Source: RHLJ01 sp040222455 (GTDB lineage: Bacteria > Bacteroidota > Rhodothermia > Balneolales > Balneolaceae). Taken from it: DNA of 64,000 nucleotides. The notes below the pieces were generated by a model. It was not told the DNA's origin. It ran no database searches and saw nothing but the letters and a program-made list of their open reading frames with translations. The first letter of the stretch is position 1, and the number at the start of each line of letters is the position of its first letter. The stretch spans positions 434,001 through 498,000 of the forward strand of contig JAVKDD010000011.1 in the NCBI GenBank assembly GCA_040222455.1. The letters run 5' to 3'. Positions 37,493 through 45,142 of this stretch are shown piece after piece. The position numbers were made by a program, and so were the translations under genes.

Positions 37493-38059
37493 ATGAAATA
37501 CTACATAAAAATATATTTAATAATCTTACTCACCTCTGTATCACAACAAGGTATTTCTCAAAATACCGATCATTTATTTACTTACGAAGTCTCAGCTTTT
37601 AAAGAACTCCAATTTCAAGTTAATACTGAGGTTATTATAATCAAAAGTTCAAGAAATAGGGTGTTAATTCAAGGGGATACGTTCACCCAAAGTTCTATTG
37701 TGATTCTAGAGCAAGAAGGAAGGTTAGCCATTTATTCTAAAGTAGAACCGTTATTTAAGAATCCTACTAGGATTGTTATTGAAACCAGTAGTATAAACTC
37801 ATTAGTGAGCGGTGGAACAGGTAGATATTTTGTGTTAGGATTAGATCAAAAACAATTTACTTTACATAACCCTTTAGCTACAGTCTATATTTCGGGTTCA
37901 ATAGATGATATAGTTGTGTATTCAGATGCTGGTCATACAGACCTAAGTGATTTAAATACAAAGAATGAACGAACTAAAATTTCCGAAAACGCAGGATTTG
38001 TAAAAAGTAAACATACTACAAAAGATCTACTTGCTAGAAATACAGATAGCAAGAATTAA
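37493..38059 (+). CDS. Secreted DUF2807-like (GIN-domain) protein
   Basis: The 188-residue protein has a signal peptide ending GISQ and a beta-strand-rich body of the DUF2807/putative adhesin type: alternating short strands such as FKELQFQVNTEVIII, RNRVLIQGD and SSINSLVSGGTGRYFVL. It is clearly paralogous to the 40656-41069 product (shared N-terminal 120 residues). It probably folds as a short right-handed beta-solenoid. No enzymatic residues are evident. It lies 49 bp before the AraC-type regulator and shares an operator with the third family member. Confidence 0.65.
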   Translation: MKYYIKIYLIILLTSVSQQGISQNTDHLFTYEVSAFKELQFQVNTEVIIIKSSRNRVLIQGDTFTQSSIVILEQEGRLAIYSKVEPLFKNPTRIVIETSSINSLVSGGTGRYFVLGLDQKQFTLHNPLATVYISGSIDDIVVYSDAGHTDLSDLNTKNERTKISENAGFVKSKHTTKDLLARNTDSKN

Positions 38060-38108
38060 TTTTCTATTGCTATTTCTTTTTATAAATAATAGATACGATT
38101 ATAACCAT

Positions 38109-39272
38109 ATGGCTTTTTTCCAATCTTTTCCAAATTTCAATTTATACAGTATGCCTTTGCTCATTCTTGTGGGTCAAGGATATTTTTTTGCTCTGATTTT
38201 GTTTGTTAGATATGCAAAAAAGCAAAAAGTATCTGATCTGCTACTTGCTGTATTTCTTGTTATAACCGGTCTTCGTTGTACTGCTTATATGATTGGATTT
38301 ATGGATTGGTATGACACATTTCCAAATACCAAAATCAACTACTTTCTGGTAGATTTCTCACTCATTTTAGGTCCATTGGTTTATTTCTATGTCAAAAGTA
38401 TAACCCATCCAGATTTTAAGTTTAAAAAAACTGATCTATGGCATTCCGCACCGTGGCTTATCTATGTAAGTTCTCAAATTTTTATTTATAGTTATGATGT
38501 TCAGCAGCCAGGATTTTATGATGTTCAGGATGGAATCTTATATGTGAAAATCAATTACTCGATTGGATTTTACCTGGTAATTCTTGGGATTATTTCAAGA
38601 ATAGCCTACTTCTATTTCGCAGTAAAGGTATTTTATGAATTCCGTGATAAAATTAAGCAGTTCTTTTCAAATACTTTTAAGGTTGAGTTAAATTGGCTTA
38701 GGAATTTCTTAGTGGTTTATCTTGCTTTATTTTTATTGAGAATCATTTTCACTGTAACCAATATGTTTTTCTATCAACTTACCTGGACTCAAAATTGGTG
38801 GTGGTATCTTACAGCTTCGATAGTCCTGGTATATTTGGGTATGATGGGAATTTTTGCTGATCTTGGAAAATTGTCTGAGTTAGAATTTGTTGAGCCTTAT
38901 CTCGATGAAAAGAAATCACTTGATGAAGAACTTTTGTCTCTTAAAGAAAAGTTAGAGGATTACATGGATGATGAAAAAGCATTTTTAAATCCAAATCTAA
39001 CACTAACAGAGCTTTCAAAGCTTGTCGAAATTCCTGCAAATCAATTATCAAAAGTTATTAACTCAGGTTTTAATAAAAATTTTAATGACTTCATAAATGA
39101 ATATCGGGTTGAAGAAGTGAAAATTGCTTTATCTAATCCCGAATTCTCACATTTTTCCATCTTAGGCATTGCCTTTGAATGTGGGTTTAACAGTAAGGCC
39201 ACATTTAATCGAGTTTTTAAAAAATTTACCGGGCATTCTCCTAGTAAATATCAAGTAATGGAGAATAGATAG
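38109..39272 (+). CDS. Membrane-anchored AraC-family transcriptional regulator
   Basis: About 387 residues from the ATG at 38109; the frame is open from 38031, but that would overlap the previous gene. The N-terminal 240 residues hold seven hydrophobic helices (including FALILFVRYAKK and WLIYVSSQIFIY). A linker and a C-terminal AraC HTH follow (LTELSKLVEIPANQLSKVI and the HTH_18 end FGFNSKATFNRVFKKFTGHSPSKY-like). This is the Bacteroidota seven-TM plus AraC design, expected to sense a membrane signal and control nearby genes. Confidence 0.87.
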   Translation: MAFFQSFPNFNLYSMPLLILVGQGYFFALILFVRYAKKQKVSDLLLAVFLVITGLRCTAYMIGFMDWYDTFPNTKINYFLVDFSLILGPLVYFYVKSITHPDFKFKKTDLWHSAPWLIYVSSQIFIYSYDVQQPGFYDVQDGILYVKINYSIGFYLVILGIISRIAYFYFAVKVFYEFRDKIKQFFSNTFKVELNWLRNFLVVYLALFLLRIIFTVTNMFFYQLTWTQNWWWYLTASIVLVYLGMMGIFADLGKLSELEFVEPYLDEKKSLDEELLSLKEKLEDYMDDEKAFLNPNLTLTELSKLVEIPANQLSKVINSGFNKNFNDFINEYRVEEVKIALSNPEFSHFSILGIAFECGFNSKATFNRVFKKFTGHSPSKYQVMENR

Positions 39273-39287
39273 GTATCAAAAGGATAC

Positions 39288-39344
39288 TTTGAGACGTCTC
39301 ATTTCTCAATGAGACGATTAACCTATGGGTAAAGATGATATTTG
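39288..39344 (+). promoter_or_regulatory. Operator/promoter copy 2 of the DUF2807/AraC locus
   Basis: CGTCTCA-N8-TGAGACG (39295-39316) is a perfect 7-bp inverted repeat and contains the palindrome GAGACGTCTC. It is followed by GATATTTG at 39337-39344, 30 bp before the ATG. The distance from the TTTGA box to the -7 box is 49 bp, the same as in copy 1. A TATCAAAA-N6-TTTGAGA repeat lies just upstream. Confidence 0.6.
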
Positions 39345-39374
39345 TGTAAACCTTAAATACAGCAAAGTATCGTC

Positions 39375-40334
39375 ATGAAAAACATAACTACCCAAATGGG
39401 CTTTTCCACTTTTATTCTAAATCTTACAGAACCAATATTAACATCTATAATAGGATTGTTAGTTATAGCAACTCTCTGTCCATTTTCAATGGCAAATGCT
39501 CAGGTTAAAGGATCAGGAGAAATGGTTACTCAATTAATTGAAGTTCAATCTTTCAATAAAATCAAAAATAGTCTGTCTAGTAATATCAATATCGTAGTTG
39601 GCGAAGAGCATAAATTAAGCATAACTATTGATGAAAATCTTTTAGAGCTAATTGATATCGAAGTAATAGATGGAGAATTAGATATCAATCAAAAAGAATG
39701 GATATCACCAACTAAGAAAATACAAATCGAGATAACAGCACCTCAGCTTGTCAAATTTAATAATTCTGCTCATGGTCGCTATACGATAACTAACATAGTT
39801 ACCGAACAATTTAATGTTATGTCTCCTGTAGGTGATATTATTCTCACTGGAAAAGTAAAAGACCTAAGTATTGGAACTGAAGTAGGAGACATAAATGCAA
39901 CCAACTTAATAACCTCAAATGCAAAAGTTAAAATCTGGAGTTTTGGTACAGTTACCATTCATGCAATAAATAAATTAGACGCAAATGTTTCAAAAAATGG
40001 AAAAGTAGTTTATGTACAAGAACCAGAAGTTCTAAAAAAGAAAATAAGAGAAGGAGGGCAAGTAATTTCACTAGAAGAAAACAATGCACCTGCTAAAGAA
40101 GTGGTTTATATAAATGTAAAGTTAAAAAATAATTCTATTGGGCGAGTAAATATTGTATTTGAAGGTCCAAAAGAAGCAAGTTTTGGATATGGAGCACCAT
40201 TTAATTTATTACAAACTCGAAAAGAACGTTTTCCAGTTGGCACCAAAGTGTACCTTCAAAGACCTTTATGGAAAAACAAATTATTACTAGAAATAAAAGA
40301 AGAGAATGCTGGGCAGACAATTAAACTGTTTTAA
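39375..40334 (+). CDS. Secreted DUF2807 (GIN-domain) adhesin-like protein
   Basis: The 319-residue protein has an N-terminal signal region of unusual length (hydrophobic core near residues 25-45, cleavage near ANAQ). A head-GIN/DUF2807 beta-solenoid follows, including FNKIKNSLSSNINIVVGEEHKLSITIDE, PQLVKFNNSAHGRYTI and DANVSKNGKVVYV. A C-terminal extension of about 110 residues (from about 205) seems outside the family core. It shares an operator/promoter with the first paralog. A function in surface or envelope stress is a guess from related proteins. Confidence 0.68.
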   Translation: MKNITTQMGFSTFILNLTEPILTSIIGLLVIATLCPFSMANAQVKGSGEMVTQLIEVQSFNKIKNSLSSNINIVVGEEHKLSITIDENLLELIDIEVIDGELDINQKEWISPTKKIQIEITAPQLVKFNNSAHGRYTITNIVTEQFNVMSPVGDIILTGKVKDLSIGTEVGDINATNLITSNAKVKIWSFGTVTIHAINKLDANVSKNGKVVYVQEPEVLKKKIREGGQVISLEENNAPAKEVVYINVKLKNNSIGRVNIVFEGPKEASFGYGAPFNLLQTRKERFPVGTKVYLQRPLWKNKLLLEIKEENAGQTIKLF

Positions 40335-40389
40335 ATTCGAACCGGCAACTTTCACAATCTACTATCAAGAATGCTAAATATGTTCTTTT

Positions 40390-40576
40390 CCGGTATTTAT
40401 GGAACCGCTTTGGGAACCGCTTTCAAATGAAATACCGGGATTATCGGAGTGTTAAATAAGTGTTTATTTTTGAGTTTGGTACCGCTTTTTAATCAATAAG
40501 AGAAGGATATAGATGATTTAGTTAAGACTAATAGATGTTTACTATGCAAAATAGTCGAAAAAAAGTTCCGAACTTT
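40390..40576. promoter_or_regulatory. Repeated and inverted motifs upstream of the third DUF2807-like gene
   Basis: In a 321-bp gap without a gene, GGAACCGCTTT occurs twice at a 12-bp period (40401-40411, 40413-40423) and once as GGTACCGCTTT (40488-40498). The tandem pair is enclosed by CCGGTATTT (40390-40398) and AAATACCGG (40430-40438). AAAGTTC-C-GAACTTT at 40562-40576 is another 7-bp inverted repeat. The pattern suggests operator sites. The CGTCTCA operator of the two other family members is absent here. Confidence 0.5.
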
Positions 40577-40655
40577 GCTTGTAATCATTCAGGATAGTGG
40601 GAGATATAAAAAAAGCTCTCATTAATTATCACAAACTCAAAAGAGGAAAAGAGAA

Positions 40656-41069
40656 ATGAAAATTATTAAAAAGACCTATTTATTAATATTAACATTAATA
40701 GCATTAACCAGTTCAGTAGCTTTTACTCAACAGAATGATTTGTTGAAATCGTATGAACTTCCAAAATTTACGGAGTTAAAAGTTCAGATGAATACAGAAG
40801 TGATTATTCTAAATAGCACCAGAAACTATCTGGTTGTTCAGGGTGACTCACTCACACAAGCGTCGATAAAGGTAGATTTATTTGATGGTAAAGTTTCAAT
40901 CATTTCAAATGAATCATCAAAACATATACAACCTACACGTGTACTCATTGAAACTACATCAATAGCTACGCTAACTACAGGAGGTCTTGGGCGTTACTAC
41001 ATTATTGGTAAAAAAGACAAGCCAATCGGTATTTATAACCCCACTGTTACTGCTTTAGTAGAACAGTAA
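40656..41069 (+). CDS. Short secreted DUF2807-like paralog, apparently truncated
   Basis: The 137-residue protein is paralogous to the 188-residue product at 37493: MNTEVIILNSTRNYLVVQGDS, RVLIETTSIATLTTGGLGRYY and GIYNPTVTA align with the first gene throughout. The reading frame ends where the first gene continues for about 55 more residues. A terminator sits 18 bp after the stop. The signal peptide ends near AFTQ. It may be a functional short form or the product of an ancient 3' deletion. Confidence 0.65.
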   Translation: MKIIKKTYLLILTLIALTSSVAFTQQNDLLKSYELPKFTELKVQMNTEVIILNSTRNYLVVQGDSLTQASIKVDLFDGKVSIISNESSKHIQPTRVLIETTSIATLTTGGLGRYYIIGKKDKPIGIYNPTVTALVEQ

Positions 41070-41086
41070 ACGCTAAAGTATTATGA

Positions 41087-41125
41087 AAAGAACCTCTATC
41101 ATAAATGGCAGAGGTTCTTTGTCTA
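41087..41125 (+). terminator. Terminator after the short DUF2807-like gene
   Basis: AAAGAACCTCT (41087-41097) pairs with AGAGGTTCTTT (41110-41120) around a 12-nt loop, 18 bp after the stop. The T tract is short (TTT then GTCT). Confidence 0.7.
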
Positions 41126-41196
41126 ATAGAATAAGAAAGAATTAATACAATCATATAAGGTTGACGAATTATTTTCGTATATTGAAAGCTTATTAA

Positions 41197-41369
41197 ATCG
41201 TGAGCTCACGATAAGACTGAATAATTGATACTGATGCCCTAACTTGATTAGGGAGTAGTGTAAAGAACCTTTCAGGTTTAGAAAATTGCTGGCCTCTTAT
41301 GAGGCAGTCTAAATCAAGCAGTCGCGCTTGTTATCTTGTCCCTAGCTCATCTCAACCGTTCCGGGCAAG
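41197..41369 (+). promoter_or_regulatory. Hairpin-rich leader upstream of the DEAD-box helicase gene
   Basis: This 173-nt stretch contains five successive inverted repeats: ATCGTGAG/CTCACGAT (41197-41212), CCCTAA/TTAGGG (41237-41253), AACCT/AGGTT (41266-41278), GCCTC/GAGGC (41292-41305) and CAAGC/GCTTG (41315-41330). A longer-range CTTGTCC/GGGCAAG pairing (41335-41341 with 41363-41369) allows one G.U. The 350-bp gap carries no gene. The pattern suggests a structured 5' untranslated region, as known for cold-induced RNA helicases. Confidence 0.5.
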
Positions 41370-41419
41370 AATACATACAGCGAAAGTTTTTTGTACGGGA
41401 TTAAAACGAAAAAATTTAC

Positions 41420-43171
41420 ATGCCAACGTTTAACGAATTAGGCCTTAAGCAAGAACTGCTTGAAGCTGTGGAGCTACTCGGCTTCGAAACACCCACTCAA
41501 GTTCAAGAAGAAGCAATCCCTGTTATTTTGGAATCTCAAAGAGATTTAGTAGCACTTGCCCAAACTGGAACTGGAAAAACAGGAGCATTTGGACTCCCAA
41601 GTATTCAAAAAGTGGATGCGAACTCTAATAATGTTCAAGTATTGATCCTTTCACCAACCCGTGAGCTTGCCATTCAAATTGCAAAGGATATGAAATCTTT
41701 TGCAAAAAAAGTGAAAGGATTGACCACGGTTGCAGTGTATGGTGGGGCAAATATTTCTACTCAAATTAGAGCATTAAATAATGGATGCCAAGTTGTAGTG
41801 GGTACCCCAGGTAGAATGTTAGATCTTATCAAAAGAAGAAAATTAGACGTTAGAAACGTCAAAACTTTGGTACTTGATGAAGCTGATGAAATGTTGAATA
41901 TGGGCTTTCAGGACGACTTAGATGCAATTTTACAGGATACGCCAAAAGAAAAGCAAACCCTGTTATTTTCTGCGACTATGCCGAAAGGTATTGCTAAGAT
42001 TGCTCAAAAATACATGAATAATCCACAAGAGATTTCAGTAGGTGAGCGGAATTCAGGGGCTAAGAATGTAGAGCATCACTTTTATATGGTTCATGCAAAA
42101 GATCGCTTTGAAGCATTAAAGCGTACCGTTGATATGAATCCTGAAATTTATGGGATTATATTTTGTAGAACTCGAAGAGAAACTCAGGAAATTTCTACAA
42201 AACTTAGTAAAGAAGGCTATGATGTAGATTTATTGAATGGTGATTTATCGCAAGGACAGCGTGATGAAGTGATGAATCGATTCAGAACTAAAGATTTACA
42301 AATATTGGTAGCGACAGATGTGGCTGCTCGTGGGCTTGATGTAAACGACTTAACACATGTTATAAATTTTAATCTTCCGGATGATTTAGAAGTATATGTT
42401 CATCGCAGTGGTAGAACAGGTCGTGCAGGGAAAAGTGGTATTTCAATCGCAATTGTACATACCCGAGAAATGCGACGTATTCGGGATTTAGAAAGAATGA
42501 CAGGTAAGCAGTTCATCAAAAAAGAAATGCCAACTGGAGAAGAAATCTGTGCCATTCGAATGTTGTCTTTAATTGATACCGTTAAAGAGACTAAAATAAA
42601 TGAAGAGCAGATTCAAAAGTTTTTACCCCAAGCACTCGAAAAACTTGCTGACTTAGAGAGAGAAGAACTTATTAAGCACTTTCTTTCTGTAGAATTCAAT
42701 CAGTTTTTAGAATATTACGATAATTCAAGAGATTTAAATGCCTCCTCAAAAGGTGGAAGAGATCGAGATCGTGGTGGAAGGGATAATGACTCTGGAGGTA
42801 GAAACTTTGACGATGCAGGTTCATTCGATAGGTATTTTATTAATATTGGTCGCCGCGATGGATTAAACCCAGTTCGTTTGATGGGACTTTTAAATGAGTC
42901 TTTAAATGGACAGAAACCAGATTTTGGTAAAATAGATGTTCAGAATAATTTCTCATTTTTTGAAGTTGAGACAGGATATCAAAATAGCTTGGTTGAATGT
43001 GTTAAAGGCGTGAAATTTGAAGGTAGAGATGTAAATGTTGAACCTTCAGAAAAAGATCCCGGAAGAAAAGTTGGTGGCGATCGTGGTAAGAAAAGTTTCC
43101 GTAAAGGAGGCAAAGGTAAGCCTGAAGGCTTTCGAAAAAGTAGCGGTAAAAATAGAAAACGTAGAAAATGA
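41420..43171 (+). CDS. DEAD-box ATP-dependent RNA helicase (DeaD/CshA-like)
   Basis: The 583-residue helicase has Q-motif FETPTQVQEEAIP, Walker A AQTGTGKT (residues 47-54), PTRELA, TPGR, DEAD (153-156), SAT and YVHRSGRTGRAGKSG. The central domain is followed by a DbpA-type RNA-binding domain around 475-550 (YFINIGRRDGLNPVRLMGLL) and a Gly/Arg/Lys-rich tail, an organisation like DeaD/CshA involved in cold adaptation or ribosome assembly. The gene overlaps the following ATP-grasp gene by 4 bp. The long structured leader suggests RNA-level regulation. Confidence 0.92.
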   Translation: MPTFNELGLKQELLEAVELLGFETPTQVQEEAIPVILESQRDLVALAQTGTGKTGAFGLPSIQKVDANSNNVQVLILSPTRELAIQIAKDMKSFAKKVKGLTTVAVYGGANISTQIRALNNGCQVVVGTPGRMLDLIKRRKLDVRNVKTLVLDEADEMLNMGFQDDLDAILQDTPKEKQTLLFSATMPKGIAKIAQKYMNNPQEISVGERNSGAKNVEHHFYMVHAKDRFEALKRTVDMNPEIYGIIFCRTRRETQEISTKLSKEGYDVDLLNGDLSQGQRDEVMNRFRTKDLQILVATDVAARGLDVNDLTHVINFNLPDDLEVYVHRSGRTGRAGKSGISIAIVHTREMRRIRDLERMTGKQFIKKEMPTGEEICAIRMLSLIDTVKETKINEEQIQKFLPQALEKLADLEREELIKHFLSVEFNQFLEYYDNSRDLNASSKGGRDRDRGGRDNDSGGRNFDDAGSFDRYFINIGRRDGLNPVRLMGLLNESLNGQKPDFGKIDVQNNFSFFEVETGYQNSLVECVKGVKFEGRDVNVEPSEKDPGRKVGGDRGKKSFRKGGKGKPEGFRKSSGKNRKRRK

Positions 43172-44070
43172 GTCAATTTGATGTAGTCATTTTAACAGAA
43201 TCGAGGTATTTAAACCCGAAGAAGACTAATGACTACACTCAAAATGTTCTAACGGAAGACAGACTTCTTAAAGAAGCACTGGAAAGTCTAGGCTTAAAAG
43301 TTGCAAGAAAAGACTGGGCTGATTCAACTTTTGATTGGGGTTCAACAAAAAGTGCCATTTTTAGATCGACATGGGATTACTTTGATCGGTTTGATGAATT
43401 TAAGTCATGGCTCAAAAAAGTTGAGAACCAAACTCAGTTCTTTAATCCTATTTCTCAAATCCAGTGGAATATGGATAAATGGTATTTGCAGGATTTAGCT
43501 GAACGAGGTATCAATGTCGTAGAAACGCAATATATCAAGAAAGGCGAGAGTCGTTCACTAACTCATATATTCAATGAGACTGGTTTTAAAGAGATTATTT
43601 TAAAACCAACAATCGCTGGTGCAGCTAGACACACTTATCGTCTGAATGCTGAAAATATTGAAGAATATGAGATTTTATTTCGATCTCTTATTAAAAGTGA
43701 GGACATGATTCTTCAACCTTTTCAATATCATATAATGAATAAAGGGGAAGTTTCTTTTGTAGTAATTGGTGGGAAGTACACTCACTCTGTTCTTAAAAAA
43801 GGAAAAGAAGGGGACTTTAGAGTTCAGGATGATTTTGGTGGAACGCTTCATGAGTATGAGCCTACAGCGTCAGAAATTGAATTTGCTGAAAAAGCGGTTC
43901 AAGCTTGTAACCCATTACCAGCTTATGCCCGAGTAGACGTAATGTGGAATAATGATGGAGAATTAGTAGTCTCAGAAGTTGAGTTAATTGAACCTGAGCT
44001 TTGGTTTAGAAGGAATAAGAAAGCAGCGGATAGGTTAGCGGCGGTTATTAATTTAAAGCTGTCATTTTGA
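43168..44070 (+). CDS. ATP-grasp enzyme, glutathione-synthetase/DcsG-like
   Basis: The 300-residue protein has an N-terminal pre-ATP-grasp region (SAIFRSTWDYFDRFDEF), an ATP-binding subdomain with FKEIILKPTIAGAARHTYRL (conserved Lys), then ILQPFQYHIMNKGEVSFVVIGG and a C-terminal motif YARVDVMWNNDGELVVSEVELIEPELWF. These resemble RimK/glutathione-synthetase-like ATP-grasp ligases, such as DcsG-type proteins. Substrate not known. It is translationally coupled to the RNA helicase (4-bp overlap), an odd partnership. Confidence 0.78.
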   Translation: MSQFDVVILTESRYLNPKKTNDYTQNVLTEDRLLKEALESLGLKVARKDWADSTFDWGSTKSAIFRSTWDYFDRFDEFKSWLKKVENQTQFFNPISQIQWNMDKWYLQDLAERGINVVETQYIKKGESRSLTHIFNETGFKEIILKPTIAGAARHTYRLNAENIEEYEILFRSLIKSEDMILQPFQYHIMNKGEVSFVVIGGKYTHSVLKKGKEGDFRVQDDFGGTLHEYEPTASEIEFAEKAVQACNPLPAYARVDVMWNNDGELVVSEVELIEPELWFRRNKKAADRLAAVINLKLSF

Positions 44071-44206
44071 GCAACCCTAACTTTATATAATTTGAGTTTG
44101 ATTAGCGAAAGGTCCCAAGTGTTGAATAAATCTGAATTATTCAATGGCCATTCGAGAAACCTGAAACTAAATTTACCTAAGGAATAGTAGCTTAATACTT
44201 CTACCT

Positions 44207-44253
44207 CAAGCGTCCACTTGGAGTAAGTCAAATTCAGCACAAGCGGACACTTG
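44207..44253. repeat. Pair of short near-palindromic motifs after the ATP-grasp gene
   Basis: CAAGCGTCCACTTG (44207-44220) and CAAGCGGACACTTG (44240-44253) are 14-mers differing at only three positions. Each is nearly self-complementary, and the two can also pair with each other. The rest of the 240-bp gap holds nothing recognisable. Confidence 0.45.
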
Positions 44254-44310
44254 CTCTAAGTGGGATTTACTTGATAATTAACACAGTAATTTTTTGTGTC
44301 ATTTATCCCA

Positions 44311-44793
44311 CTAAAGCTTAGTAGGATTTGGAGCATCGCCATAAACTTCAAGTGGATCAAATACCTTTTCAGATTCTTCAAAATTTAGCTCACCATCTTT
44401 CTCGTAGAAATCTTTTCCTATTGGAACACTGCGATAAAAACAAGAACGATATCCAACATGGCAACTAGCACCATTTCCTTGAACGTTAACACGAAGCCAC
44501 ACACAATCTTGATCATCATCTATACGCATTTCTTTGATGATTTGAGTCAACCCAGAAGTCGCACCTTTGTGCCATAAAGCTTCACGACTTCGACTGTAAT
44601 ACACCGCTTCACCCAGTTCAATGCTTTTCTTAAAGGCTTCTTCGTTCATGTAGCCGTGCATTAACAATTCACCGGAAGTATAATCGGTGGTTACTACGGG
44701 AATGAGACCGTTTTCCTGAAACTTAGGAGCTAGGTCTTTTTCTTCTTCTACTTGGAAAACTGTTTTTCGTTCTTTGAATGTAATTTCTGGCAT
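44311..44793 (-). CDS. hisI: Phosphoribosyl-AMP cyclohydrolase (HisI)
   Basis: The 160-residue enzyme carries the HisI signatures SRSREALWHKGATSG, the Mg-binding DDDQDCVWLRV and the zinc-binding GASCHVGYRSCFYR. It hydrolyses the PR-AMP ring in histidine biosynthesis. There is no HisE (pyrophosphohydrolase) fusion, and no other his gene is nearby, so it is dispersed from the pathway. The N-terminal 25 residues (KERKTVFQVEEEKDLAPKF) extend beyond the typical family start. Confidence 0.94.
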   Translation of the reverse strand: MPEITFKERKTVFQVEEEKDLAPKFQENGLIPVVTTDYTSGELLMHGYMNEEAFKKSIELGEAVYYSRSREALWHKGATSGLTQIIKEMRIDDDQDCVWLRVNVQGNGASCHVGYRSCFYRSVPIGKDFYEKDGELNFEESEKVFDPLEVYGDAPNPTKL

Positions 44794-44806
44794 GGTGTTT
44801 TTCTAT

Positions 44807-44870
44807 TGTCATCCTGAGGCTACTGCCGAAGGATCTGCAAGGTTTAATAGTTGTGAAGAATGACTATCAT
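44807..44870. repeat. Intergenic dispersed-repeat remnant
   Basis: GTCATCCTGAGGCTACTGCCG...GAAGGATCT with a trailing GAAGAATGACTATC resembles the short flanking pieces of dispersed intergenic repeats also seen at 20850-20955, 54419-54774 and 61269-61323. Degenerate; no coding capacity. Confidence 0.4.
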
Positions 44871-44878
44871 TTTAAAAT

Positions 44879-45142
44879 TCATTCTTTCAATTTCTTCTTA
44901 TTTGGATTTTCAGGAACAGGATCAAATCCGTCTCTTCCCCAGGGATGACATCGCCCAATTCGCTTCATTCCCATCCAAAATCCTTTCAATGGTCCCCATT
45001 CGTTCACCGCTTCAATCATATAATGTGAGCAAGTAGGAGAATACCTGCAACTACTTCCTAGCCAGGGAGAAATTGCTAACTGGTAAAATCGTACAAGTCC
45101 AATAATCAATTTGCTGAATATGAATTTCAGCACTTTCATCAA
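44879..45142 (-). CDS. yidD: YidD membrane-protein insertion efficiency factor
   Basis: The 87-residue protein has an amphipathic N-terminal helix and the YidD signature WLGSSCRYSPTCSHYMIEAVNEWGPLKGFWMGMKRIGRCHPWG with its conserved Cys residues. It is a peripheral inner-membrane factor that aids YidC-dependent insertion. In most genomes it neighbours rnpA and yidC, but here it overlaps cysS by 4 bp. Confidence 0.95.
   Translation of the reverse strand: MMKVLKFIFSKLIIGLVRFYQLAISPWLGSSCRYSPTCSHYMIEAVNEWGPLKGFWMGMKRIGRCHPWGRDGFDPVPENPNKKKLKE

Noticed and set aside
40335..40655. CRISPR-like array from the GGAACCGCTTT repeats
   Set aside because: Only two tandem copies plus one distant variant, with no spacer of the proper length and no cas gene.
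43923..44240. 105-residue minus-strand frame over the end of the ATP-grasp gene
   Set aside because: Antisense to conserved ATP-grasp motifs and lacking any domain; a shadow frame.
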